DNA from: an uncultured Oscillospiraceae bacterium
GTDB taxonomy: Bacteria > Bacillota > Clostridia > Oscillospirales > Oscillospiraceae
DNA: 24,733 nt
NCBI GenBank assembly: GCA_900754515.1
Contig: CAAEDD010000039.1
Span: forward strand, 1-24,733
Direction: 5' to 3'
Part shown: piece by piece, positions 1 to 8,500 of the stretch
How positions within the stretch are numbered: the stretch's first letter is position 1
How the letters are laid out: each line of letters begins with the position of its first letter
Translations under genes and position numbers: made by a program
The notes under the pieces: generated by a model
What the model was told of the DNA's origin: nothing
Database searches by the model: none
The model's input: only the letters and a program-made list of their open reading frames with translations

Positions 1-2466
1 CTGTCGGAGAGAGACCGGGAAATGGTGCTTTCCCATGAGCGGGCCCACCTGAAACGGCGGGACAACTGGGTAAAGCCCCTGGCCTATATCCTGCTGGCGG
101 TACATTGGTTCAATCCCCTGGTGTGGGTCGCCTACGTGCTGCTGTGCCGGGACATAGAGTCGGCCTGTGATGAGCGGGTGCTGAGGGACATGGGCCGGGA
201 GGAGCGCCGGGCCTACTCCGCCGCCTTGCTGAATTGCAGCGTCCGGCCCCGTATGATAGGGGCCTGCCCCCTGGCCTTTGGGGAACTGAGCGTAAAAGGG
301 CGGATAAAGTCGGTGCTGAACTACAAGAAGCCCGGCTTCTGGATAAGCCTGGCGGCCCTGGCGGCCTGCCTTGTGGTGGCGCTGTGCTTCCTCACTGACC
401 CGGTGACGGAACCGGAAGAAGTTCAGCCCAGCCCGGAGCCACTGGCTGCGGAGGGAGAGGGCCTGTCCGCCGAGGAGGCCCAACTGTTGTTCATCATTCC
501 GGAAGAGGGTGAGGGGGCAGACTATGCCCCGCCGGAGCTGGGCCAGATACAGATGGGTGGCGGCCAGAGCGGCACCTGGTATGTAGACCGGCGAATGATG
601 AGCGATTTGAACAGTATGCTTTCCGCTTGCCGGGAGGCGGGCCACCTGGTGGAAGTGAGCATGGCCTACACCAGTTATGAGGATTTGCAGGTCATGTATG
701 GGGATATGGAGATGTCCGACGGGACAAAGAACGCCAGAAGTCCCATGAGCCGGGAGCGGCAGACCGGCCTGGCCGTGCTGCTGGAACGCTATGTCACCGG
801 CACCTATGACCCGGCTGCCAATAGTGAGCAGGCGGATGAAGATCTGGCGGCCTGGCAGGAGACATTGACCTGGCTGGAGGAAAACTGCGCCGACTACGGC
901 TTCATACAGCGCTTTCCCCCGGACAAGTACCAAATCACCGGCATAAACGGTGTGGGTAATATGTTCCGCTATGTGGGCCATAGGGCGGCGGAATATCTCA
1001 GCAGCCGGGACCTCTGCCTGGAGGAATATCTGGCCGGGACTGAGCCTTCAGCCTCTGCCGCCTCCCAAGCCGCCGTGGACGCAAGCCTCCTCTTTGTCAT
1101 CCCCAAGGACGGGGAGGGTTCGGACTATGCCCCGGAGAGCCTGACTCAGATAAGGGAGGAGAGTTCGGAGTTGTCCGCCCTGTATATGGACAGCCGGGCG
1201 GCGGAGAGCCTGGAGCGTATGCTTTCCGACTGCCGTTCTGCAGGCCATGAGGTAGATGTGTTCAGGGCCTACGAGAGCTATGAGGAGACTCTGGAGGAAA
1301 TAGCAGAGAGCTTTTCCGGCGAGCCCCAGCTCTCCGGAAGCTGGGACGTTTACAGAAGTGCCACCAAGCTGGATCTCCAGTCCGGCCTGTCGGCGATCCT
1401 GGCTAGACTGCCCGACGGAGGAATCTATACCCCCCAGGAGCAGCAGGATCAGGAACTCATGGAACAGTTGAGAGCAGGCTGGTTTGAAACCAGGGACTGG
1501 CTGGAGGAGCACTGCGCGGAATATGGCTTTATCCAGCGCTTCCCGGAAGGCAAATTGGATGTGACCGGCGGCACCATCGGCACTGTGTACCGCTATGTGG
1601 GCGAGCCGGTGGCGGAATACATGAAAGCTCAGGATCTGTGCCTGGAGGAATACCTGGTGATAGCCTCCGAGACCGATGTAGACAGCGGCTACAGCTTGCC
1701 GGATGTGGAGATACTGGGAGCCTATGCCCAGGGGGAGGACTACTGCTGCTATGTGCGGCTGTCTCCTCTGGACGAGGAGTATCTGAGCCTTCAAAGCGGG
1801 ACTTTGTACATAAACGGGGTGTATGCCAAGTCGGAAAACGAGATAATGATGATACGCTCCGACACCAGCCCAAGCGATATGCGGCAGCCCTTCTATGACC
1901 CGGAGACCAAAAGCCTTACGGTCTGCCTCTGGGTCAGGGACTACAAGAACAGCCTGGGAGAAGGCTGGCCCAAGGAGATAGAGCTGAAAATGACGGTGAA
2001 CGGCCAGGTCATCCCCAGCCTGGGTATGTATCAGCTGCCGGAGCCCTCGTCGGAGAGCCTGAGTTTCAGACTGGACCAGCCGGCGGAATATATGACTGGG
2101 GATCAGGAAAACCCCATACGCCTGCTGGGGGCGGAGCTGTATCCCTGCGGGGCGGCCTGGGTGCTGGAGTGGCAGGACTATGAGCGGTATCTGGAGGACA
2201 ACAGCAATTTCAATTCCCTGTCCCAGGAGGAAGAAAACTGGTTTGCCCAGCAGAGCATAGGCTTTTCCAATGCCGACTTCAGATTGCAGACGGGGACAGT
2301 GTCTTTTGCCGACGGCAGCAGCCTGGATTTCCCCTCTAGAGAGTCCGCATACTATAAGGACGGCCTGATCTACTGGAACACCTGGACCTTCTCCCAGACC
2401 ATAGACCTTGACAGCGTAACTGCCGTGAGCCTGAACGGGCAAATCATTGAAGTGAAGAGTGAATAA
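1..2466 (+). CDS. BlaR1/MecR1-like M56 metallopeptidase with two VanY-like sensor domains (5' partial)
   Basis: The reading frame is open from base 1, so the N-terminus lies outside the window. Counting from the first ATG (base 22), HERAH at residues 5-9 is the zinc-binding HExxH and ESACDER near 46-52 holds the third-ligand region of family M56. A membrane segment at about 106-124 is the last helix before the extracytoplasmic part. Two repeats follow, about 155-337 and 356-545. Each has the D,D-carboxypeptidase VanY layout: LLF(I/V)IP start, YAP, SYE, (Q)xGL, WLEE(N/H)CA(D/E)YGFIQRFP, (F/Y)RYVG and LCLEEYL end. In both, the catalytic Arg, His, Asp and final Glu/His are replaced, so they are probably binding domains, not enzymes. 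Residues 550-814 are unrecognised. BlaR1 proteins sense cell-wall stress and cleave a BlaI-type repressor, whose gene usually lies just upstream (outside here). The M56 call is firm; the sensor role is inferred. Confidence 0.85.
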   Translation: MSERDREMVLSHERAHLKRRDNWVKPLAYILLAVHWFNPLVWVAYVLLCRDIESACDERVLRDMGREERRAYSAALLNCSVRPRMIGACPLAFGELSVKGRIKSVLNYKKPGFWISLAALAACLVVALCFLTDPVTEPEEVQPSPEPLAAEGEGLSAEEAQLLFIIPEEGEGADYAPPELGQIQMGGGQSGTWYVDRRMMSDLNSMLSACREAGHLVEVSMAYTSYEDLQVMYGDMEMSDGTKNARSPMSRERQTGLAVLLERYVTGTYDPAANSEQADEDLAAWQETLTWLEENCADYGFIQRFPPDKYQITGINGVGNMFRYVGHRAAEYLSSRDLCLEEYLAGTEPSASAASQAAVDASLLFVIPKDGEGSDYAPESLTQIREESSELSALYMDSRAAESLERMLSDCRSAGHEVDVFRAYESYEETLEEIAESFSGEPQLSGSWDVYRSATKLDLQSGLSAILARLPDGGIYTPQEQQDQELMEQLRAGWFETRDWLEEHCAEYGFIQRFPEGKLDVTGGTIGTVYRYVGEPVAEYMKAQDLCLEEYLVIASETDVDSGYSLPDVEILGAYAQGEDYCCYVRLSPLDEEYLSLQSGTLYINGVYAKSENEIMMIRSDTSPSDMRQPFYDPETKSLTVCLWVRDYKNSLGEGWPKEIELKMTVNGQVIPSLGMYQLPEPSSESLSFRLDQPAEYMTGDQENPIRLLGAELYPCGAAWVLEWQDYERYLEDNSNFNSLSQEEENWFAQQSIGFSNADFRLQTGTVSFADGSSLDFPSRESAYYKDGLIYWNTWTFSQTIDLDSVTAVSLNGQIIEVKSE

Positions 2467-2489
2467 CTAATAGTAAAGAGAGAATAATA

Positions 2490-2540
2490 ATGAGGAGGCC
2501 GGAGCCTGAGAACACAAGGCTCAAGCTCCGGCCTCCTCAT
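2490..2540. terminator. Long hairpin between convergent genes, probable bidirectional terminator
   Basis: A 16-bp perfect inverted repeat (arms 2490-2505 and 2525-2540) has four further inner pairs. It sits 23 bases after the M56 stop and 5 bases after the stop of the minus-strand gene. There is no clean T-run, but the flank on the minus-strand side is T-rich. Confidence 0.6.
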
Positions 2541-2545
2541 ATATA

Positions 2546-2845
2546 TTATGGAGCATAATATGCAGCCAATCCTACAAAGCGGATGTTATTAGAAACGACA
2601 AGTATTCCGTCCTTTCGGTCTTTTGCTTTAACAAGTAAACACCGGTAAGTGTCACCTTCTGAACATAGAGCGTGATTATCTTCTATAAAATCCCGGTCTG
2701 CCAGTATGTCCCATATAAAATTATCATATTCCAGGCCCGATAAGTTTATTGTCCGAACAATTTTGTATAAATGCTCATCATCCGGCAAATGTGGAACTTT
2801 CAAATCCAGTATTGTACGGGGCCTTTTGACAAAATAGGCTTTCAT
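2546..2845 (-). CDS. Hypothetical 99-aa protein, AT-rich
   Basis: I do not recognise a family. The product is a small soluble protein with no signal peptide or membrane segment. It starts MKAYFVKRPRTILDL and has a charged, mixed composition. A strong AAAGGAGG lies seven bases before the ATG at 2845; a TTG at 2848 would leave only four bases, so the ATG is preferred. The coding sequence is clearly more AT-rich than the flanking genes. It is divergent from the ribbon-helix-helix gene and shares a palindromic intergenic region with it, which hints at shared control. The AT bias could mean horizontal acquisition. Coding status rests on the good ribosome binding site and the adjacent terminator. 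Confidence 0.6.
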   Translation of the reverse strand: MKAYFVKRPRTILDLKVPHLPDDEHLYKIVRTINLSGLEYDNFIWDILADRDFIEDNHALCSEGDTYRCLLVKAKDRKDGILVVSNNIRFVGLAAYYAP

Positions 2846-2865
2846 CAAGCTTCCTCCTTTTAAAA

Positions 2866-2892
2866 ATTATAGATATATAGTATATCTATAAT
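2866..2892. promoter_or_regulatory. AT-rich palindrome with back-to-back TATAAT hexamers (candidate operator)
   Basis: A perfect 12-bp inverted repeat with a 3-base centre (TAG, 2878-2880) lies between two divergent genes. Each end of the palindrome is a perfect TATAAT: 2887-2892 reading plus, and 2871-2866 reading minus. Neither has a good -35 box. A repressor bound here could close both promoters; the ribbon-helix-helix protein encoded next door is the obvious candidate (inference). Confidence 0.5.
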
Positions 2893-2954
2893 AAACATAA
2901 TAACACTCCGCAATCATAAAATAAAGGCAAAATATCTTGGTGCAGGGTGGTTTT

Positions 2955-3164
2955 ATGGCGATAAAAAGCGTATCCATACGCATGGAGGAAGAGATGCTTC
3001 AGAAGCTGGGCTATGTGGCGGACTACGAGGGCCGTTCTGTGAACAGCCATGTGCTTGTGCTGATAAGGGACAGCATCAGGAATTTTGAGCGGGAACACGG
3101 TGAGATATCCGGAGATATCAAGCCGGACATGAACGTGAAGCCCGGCAAAAAAGTGAATGACTAA
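2955..3164 (+). CDS. Ribbon-helix-helix (Arc-type) DNA-binding protein
   Basis: A 69-aa protein. Its start MAIKSVSIRMEEEMLQKL fits the Arc/MetJ-type fold: a beta strand (KSVSIRM), helix A (about 11-27) and helix B (about 30-48, VNSHVLVLIRDSIRNF). The last 20 residues are a charged tail. The ATG at 2955 is chosen because AGGGTGG lies just upstream and the fold begins right after it; an in-frame TTG at 2937 has no such site. Such proteins dimerise and often repress their own promoter. Here a palindrome lies about 65 bases upstream. No toxin-like partner is adjacent in the same direction, so this is not a clear toxin-antitoxin pair. Confidence 0.75.
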   Translation: MAIKSVSIRMEEEMLQKLGYVADYEGRSVNSHVLVLIRDSIRNFEREHGEISGDIKPDMNVKPGKKVND

Positions 3165-3181
3165 TAGCGAATAGTGAATGA
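3152..3181 (+). repeat. Short degenerate repeat spanning a stop codon
   Basis: AGTGAATGA occurs at 3152-3160 and again at 3173-3181. AGTGAATGACTAATAG (3152-3167) matches AGTGAATAACTAATAG at 2458-2473 in 15 of 16 positions. In both places it carries the stop codon of the gene. Confidence 0.5.
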
Positions 3182-3183
3182 TT

Positions 3184-3224
3184 AAAAATCCCGGATTTAG
3201 TTTCAAACCAAATCCGGGATTTTT
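3184..3224. terminator. Bidirectional intrinsic terminator
   Basis: A perfect 14-bp inverted repeat (3184-3197 with 3211-3224) ends in T-runs on both strands. It closes the ribbon-helix-helix gene on the plus strand and the ten-gene purine operon (after rdgB) on the minus strand. Confidence 0.85.
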
Positions 3225-3233
3225 ATACCCTTT

Positions 3234-3821
3234 TTACTTTTCTTTTCCGATCTCCTGGAGCAGCCGGTGCAGAGCCTTGGAGCGGTGGCTGATGCGGTTT
3301 TTCTCCTCGGGGCTTATCTGGGCGGCGGTGAGCCCGCCCTCTTCCGGAAGAATGAACAGGGGATCGTAGCCAAAGCCGTTGCTGCCCTTCTCCTCAAAGC
3401 CTATGGTGCCGTACATATAGCCCTCGGCCTCATATATGCTGCCCTCGGGCCCCACCAGGGCGATGGCGCAGGTGTAGTGGGCGCCACGGTTCTCCACGCC
3501 CTCCAGCTTTTCCAGCAGCAGGCGGTTGTTGGCCTCATCGTCCCCGTGCCGGCCACAGAAGCGGGCGGAGTAGATGCCGGGAGCGCCGCCCAGGGCGTCC
3601 ACGCAGATGCCGCTGTCGTCGGCGATGGCCCAGCAACCGGATATCTCCGCTATCTCCCGGGCCTTTTTCACGGCGTTTTCCATAAAGGTCTTGCCGTCCT
3701 CCACGGTCTCGTGGTCTATGCCCGCCTCCTTCATGGAGACTATCTCGTCAAACATCCCGCCCAGGATGTCCTTTATCTCAATGAGCTTGTGGGCATTGTT
3801 GGATGCGATTATAAGTTTCAT
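3234..3821 (-). CDS. rdgB: XTP/dITP diphosphatase (RdgB/HAM1 family)
   Basis: A 195-aa protein, the usual family length. It hydrolyses non-canonical purine triphosphates (ITP, dITP, XTP) to monophosphates so that they are not built into DNA or RNA. Family signatures are SNNAHK (7-12) at the nucleotide-binding N-terminus, ADDSG (67-71) with the catalytic Asp, GFGYDPLF (149-156) and SHR (178-180). AAGGAAG lies upstream of the ATG. It is the last gene of the purine operon, 15 bases after fhs and just before the terminator. The link makes sense because high IMP flux raises the risk of ITP formation (inference). Confidence 0.95.
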   Translation of the reverse strand: MKLIIASNNAHKLIEIKDILGGMFDEIVSMKEAGIDHETVEDGKTFMENAVKKAREIAEISGCWAIADDSGICVDALGGAPGIYSARFCGRHGDDEANNRLLLEKLEGVENRGAHYTCAIALVGPEGSIYEAEGYMYGTIGFEEKGSNGFGYDPLFILPEEGGLTAAQISPEEKNRISHRSKALHRLLQEIGKEK

Positions 3822-3836
3822 TTTTCTGTCTTCCTT

Positions 3837-5519
3837 TTAGAATAGTCCGCTGATGACACCCTTGTCGTCCAGGTCTATCCGCTCGGCGGCGGGGGACTTG
3901 GGCAGGCCCGGCATGGTCATAATATCCCCGGCGAGGGCCACGATGAAGTTTGCTCCGGCGGAGACCTTCACGTTCTTTATGGTCACGGTAAAGCCCTCCG
4001 GAGCACCCAGCTTGGCCGGGTCGTCGGAGAAGCTGTACTGGGTCTTGGCTATACACACCGGCAGCTTGTCAAAGCCCAGGGCGGTAAGCTCCTGTATCTG
4101 CTTTTTGGCGGCGGGCAGCAGGCTGATGCCCTCTCCTCCGTAGATGCGCCGCGCCACGGCGCTGAGCTTTTCCTCAATGGAGCAGTCCAGCTCATAGCTG
4201 AATCGGAAGTCGCCCTTCTCCTCTTCGCACAGACGCACCACTTCCTTTGCCAGCTCCACGCCGCCTTCGCCGCCCTTGGCCCACACGTCGGAGAGCACCA
4301 CGTTCACCCCCAGCTCACGGCACTTTTCGATGATGAACTGCACCTCCTTGTCGGTGTCTGTGGGGAACTTGTTCACCGCCACCACGCAGGGCAGGCCGTA
4401 GACATTTTTGATGTTGGACACATGGCGCAGCAGATTGGGCACGCCTTTTTCCAGGGCAGCCAGATCCTCGGTATTCAGCTCTGTTTTGGCCAGGCCCCCG
4501 TGCATCTTCAGCGCCCGGACGGTGGCCACCACCACCACGGCGGAGGGGACAAGCCCCGCCGCCCGGCACTTGATGTCCAAAAACTTCTCCGCCCCCAGGT
4601 CGGCGCCGAAGCCGGCCTCGGTTATGGCGTATTCCCCGCAGCGCAGAGCCATGCGGGTGGCAAGCACCGAGTTGCAGCCGTGGGCGATGTTGGCGAAGGG
4701 CCCGCCGTGGACAAAGGCGGGGGTGCCCTCCAGGGTCTGCACCAGGTTGGGCTTTATGGCCTCCTTCAGCAGCGCGGCCATGGCTCCGGCGGCTTTAAGC
4801 TCACCGCAGGTCACGGGCTTGCCCTCATAGTTATAGCCCACCACTATGCGGCTGAGCCGCTCTTTCAGGTCTTTGATGGAGCCGGCCAGGCACAGCACCG
4901 CCATTATCTCGCTGGCCACGGTGATGTCAAAGCCGTCCTCCCGGGGCACGCCGTTGGTGCGTCCCCCCAGGCCGTCCACTATGAAGCGCAGCTGCCGGTC
5001 GTTCATGTCCAGGCAGCGCTTCCAGGTCACCCGCTTCACGTCTATGCCCAGGGCGTTGCCCTGCTGGATGTGGTTGTCCAGCATGGCGGCCAGGAGATTG
5101 TTGGCCGTGCCTATGGCGTGGATGTCCCCGGTGAAGTGGAGGTTGATGTCCTCCATGGGTACCACCTGGGCGTAGCCGCCGCCGCAGGCGCCCCCCTTCA
5201 CCCCGAACACCGGGCCCAGGGAGGGCTCACGCATGGCCACCACGGCTTCCTTGCCCATGTGGCGCAGGCCGTCGGCCAGGCCGATGGTGGTGGTGGTCTT
5301 GCCCTCACCGGCGGGGGTGGGGGTTATGGCGGTGACCAGCACCAGCTTGCCCTCTTTCCGGGGACTGTCAGCCAGGAAGGAGAGGTCTACCTTGGCCTTG
5401 TAGCGGCCGTACTGTTCCAGGTATTTGTCGTACACGTGGGCCTTTTGGGCTATCTCGCCGATGGGGCGCATAGTGCAGTTTTGGGCAATCTCAATGTCGC
5501 TGAGCCAAGGCATAAGCAT
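3837..5519 (-). CDS. fhs: Formate-tetrahydrofolate ligase
   Basis: A 560-aa protein, near the family norm. It makes 10-formyl-THF from formate, THF and ATP. The nucleotide-binding loop TPTPAGEGKTTTTIG (66-80) and the conserved core (MREPSLGPVFGVKGGACGGG, about 117-136) identify it. The start is either the ATG at 5519 or that at 5513; the AAGGAG site leaves 4 or 10 bases respectively, so the choice is open by two residues. The gene starts 19 bases after purL stops. Its product is the cofactor used by PurN and the AICAR transformylase in the same operon. In Clostridia this enzyme also serves acetogenic or glycine one-carbon metabolism; the location here argues for a role in purine synthesis. 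Confidence 0.97.
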   Translation of the reverse strand: MLMPWLSDIEIAQNCTMRPIGEIAQKAHVYDKYLEQYGRYKAKVDLSFLADSPRKEGKLVLVTAITPTPAGEGKTTTTIGLADGLRHMGKEAVVAMREPSLGPVFGVKGGACGGGYAQVVPMEDINLHFTGDIHAIGTANNLLAAMLDNHIQQGNALGIDVKRVTWKRCLDMNDRQLRFIVDGLGGRTNGVPREDGFDITVASEIMAVLCLAGSIKDLKERLSRIVVGYNYEGKPVTCGELKAAGAMAALLKEAIKPNLVQTLEGTPAFVHGGPFANIAHGCNSVLATRMALRCGEYAITEAGFGADLGAEKFLDIKCRAAGLVPSAVVVVATVRALKMHGGLAKTELNTEDLAALEKGVPNLLRHVSNIKNVYGLPCVVAVNKFPTDTDKEVQFIIEKCRELGVNVVLSDVWAKGGEGGVELAKEVVRLCEEEKGDFRFSYELDCSIEEKLSAVARRIYGGEGISLLPAAKKQIQELTALGFDKLPVCIAKTQYSFSDDPAKLGAPEGFTVTIKNVKVSAGANFIVALAGDIMTMPGLPKSPAAERIDLDDKGVISGLF

Positions 5520-5538
5520 ATCTCTCCTTATATTATTT

Positions 5539-8500
5539 TTATTTGAAATACTCTACGGCGGCTCTGAACATTTCCATGTCGTAGCTGCCGGGGACGTTTT
5601 TGTAGAGGCCGGAGCCGATGCGCTCGGCGTGACCCATCTTACCGAAGACCCTGCCGTCGGGGGAGCAGATGCCCTCCACCGCATAGGCGGAGCCGTTGGG
5701 ATTGAAGTGTACGTCGCCGCTGGCCCTGCCCTCCAGGTCCACATACTGGGTGGCTATCTGGCCCTTGGCGGCCAGGGAGCGGATAAGCTCCTCAGATGCC
5801 AGGAAGCGGCCCTCGCCGTGGGAGATGGGCACGCTGTATCTCTCTCCCACCTTTGTTCTGGAGAGCCAGGGGGAGAGGGTGGAGGCCACCCGCACCCGGA
5901 CTATCCGGGACTGGTGCCGGGAGATGGTGTTGAAGGTGAGGGTGGGGCAGTTCTCGTCGGTGTCCATTATCTTGCCGTAGGGCACCAGACCCAGCTTTAT
6001 CAGGGCCTGGAAGCCGTTGCATATGCCGCAGATAAGGCCGTCCCGCTTTTCCAGCAGATTGGTGACTTCCTCTTTCACGGCAGCGCTGCGGAAGAAGGCG
6101 GTGATGAACTTGCCGGAGCCGTCAGGCTCGTCGCCGCCGGAGAAGCCGCCGGGAATAAATATCATCTGAGCCTGGGACAGAGCCTTGGCAAAGTCCTCCA
6201 CGCTGCGGGCTATGCCCTGGGGGGAGAGGTTGTTTACCACCATTATCTCCGGCTCGGCCCCGGCGTCGGCCATGGCCTTGGCGCTGTCATACTCGCAGTT
6301 GGTGCCTGGAAACACGGGGATGAGCACCTTTGGCTTGGCGCACTTTACAGACGGGGCGGCAGCGCCTTTGCCCTGGAAGCTGAACAGCTCCATGGGCCCC
6401 TGGCTGTCCGGAATGTTGCAGGTGTATACGCTTTCCAGCTTGTCCTCGTATATGCCCTGGAGCCTGTCCAGAGCAAGGCTTTCGCCCTTATAGCTTATCT
6501 CCTTCTTTTCGGTGATGCGGCCTATGGGGAGAGCGCCTTCCACATCCTCAGCCACTTCCAGCAGGAAGCTGCCGTAGTTATATCCGAAGATATCCCGAAG
6601 GCTGAGGGAAGCCTCATATTCAAAGCCCAGACCGTTGCCCAGGCACATCTTCATCACGGCTTCGGCTACGCCGCCGTAGCCCGGGGTGTAGGCGGTGATA
6701 GCCTTGCCGGAAGAGAGCAGCTCATGGACCTTGTCAAAGACGGAGAGGAGGGAGGAAGTGACGGGCAGGCCGTTTTCGTCCGTCTCCGGGGCGATGAGCA
6801 CTACTTTGTGCCCGGCGGCCTTGAAGTGGTTGGGGACAATGCTGCCGGTCTTTTCCGTGGTCACCGCAAAGGAGACGAGAGTGGGGGGCACGTCCATGTC
6901 CTCAAAGGAGCCGCTCATGGAGTCCTTGCCGCCGATGGCGCCGATGCCCAGCTCCATCTGGGCCTTGAAGGCCCCAAGCAGGGCGGCCAGGGGCTTGCCC
7001 CAGCGCTCCGGATCTTTTCTCAGCCGCTCAAAATATTCCTGGAAGGTGAGGTACACGTCCTGGAATTTGGCGCCGGTGGCGATGAGCTTGGATACGGACT
7101 CCACCACTGCCAGGTAGGCTCCGTGGTAGGGGCTCTTTTCCGTTATAAAGGGGTTGTATCCCCAGGCCATGAGGGAACAGTCGTCGGTGTGTTTGCGCTC
7201 TACGGAGATCTTCTGCACCATGGCCTGGATGGGAGTCTGCTGATATTTGCCGCCGAAGGGCATCAGCACCGTGCCGGAGCCTATGGTGGAGTCAAAGCGT
7301 TCTGAAAGTCCCCGCTTGGAGCAGACGTTCAGATCCCCTGCCAGAGCCTCATAGCCGGAGGCAAAGTCCCCCGGCAGCTCCTTGTCAAAGGGCAGAGCCT
7401 TTTCCGCGTGGGCGCTGATGTGCTTTTCAGCGCCGTTGGAATTGAGGAATTCCCGGCTTATATCAACGATTGTCTTGCCGTTCCAGTGCATACGCAGCCG
7501 GGGCAGGGCGGTGACTTTGGCAAGAACGGTGGCTTCCAGGTTCTCCTTCTCCGCCAGAGCCATGAAGGCGGGGGCGTCCTCGGGGGCGACTACAACGGCC
7601 ATGCGTTCCTGGGACTCGCTGATGGCCAGCTCCGTGCCGTCCAGACCCTCGTATTTCTTGGGTACGGCGTTAAGGTCGATGTCCAGCCCATCGGCAAGCT
7701 CACCCACGGCCACGGACACGCCGCCGGCTCCGAAGTCGTTGCAGCGCTTTATCATGCGGCAAGCCTCGCCGTTGCGGAACAGGCGCTGGAGCTTCCGCTC
7801 CTCCGGGGCGTTGCCCTTCTGCACCTCGGCGCCGCAGCTCTCCAGGGACTGAAGAGTGTGGGACTTGGAGGAGCCGGTGGCTCCGCCGCAGCCGTCCCGG
7901 CCGGTGCGCCCTCCCAGCAGGATGACCACATCGCCGTCCTGGGGGCGCTCCCGGCGCACGTTCTCCGCCGGGGCGGCGGCTATGACTGCGCCTATCTCCA
8001 TGCGCTTGGCGGCGTAGCCCGGGTGGTAAAGCTCGTCCACGATGCCGGTGGCAAGGCCGATCTGGTTGCCGTAGGAGGAGTAGCCTGCGGCGGCGGTGGT
8101 CACCAGCTTCCGCTGGGGCAGCTTGCCGGGGAGAGTTTCGCTCACCGGCTTTAAGGGGTCGGCGGCCCCGGTGACACGCATGGCCCCGTAGACATAGGCC
8201 CGACCGGACAGGGGGTCGCGGATGGCTCCGCCTATGCAGGTGGCGGCGCCGCCAAAGGGCTCAATCTCCGTGGGGTGGTTGTGGGTCTCGTTTTTAAAGA
8301 GCAGCAGCCAGGGCTGGCTCTCCCCGTCCACGTCCACGTTTATCTTCACGGTGCAGGCGTTTATCTCCTCGGACTCATCCAGCTTGGAGAGCTTGCCAGC
8401 CTTTTTCAGATAGCGCACCGCCAGGGTGGCCATGTCCATGAGGTTCACCGGCTTGGTGCGGCCCAGGGCCTTCCTGGTGTCCAGATATTCCTGCCAGGCT

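Noticed and set aside
2546..3164. Toxin-antitoxin system made of the unknown 99-aa gene and the ribbon-helix-helix gene
   Set aside because: The genes are divergent, not in one operon, and the 99-aa protein shows no toxin motif that I recognise.
5425..7305. A 626-codon open frame antisense to purL
   Set aside because: It lies wholly opposite a certain gene, is full of Gly, His, Ala and Val runs typical of the antisense of GC-rich coding DNA, and has no recognisable domain.
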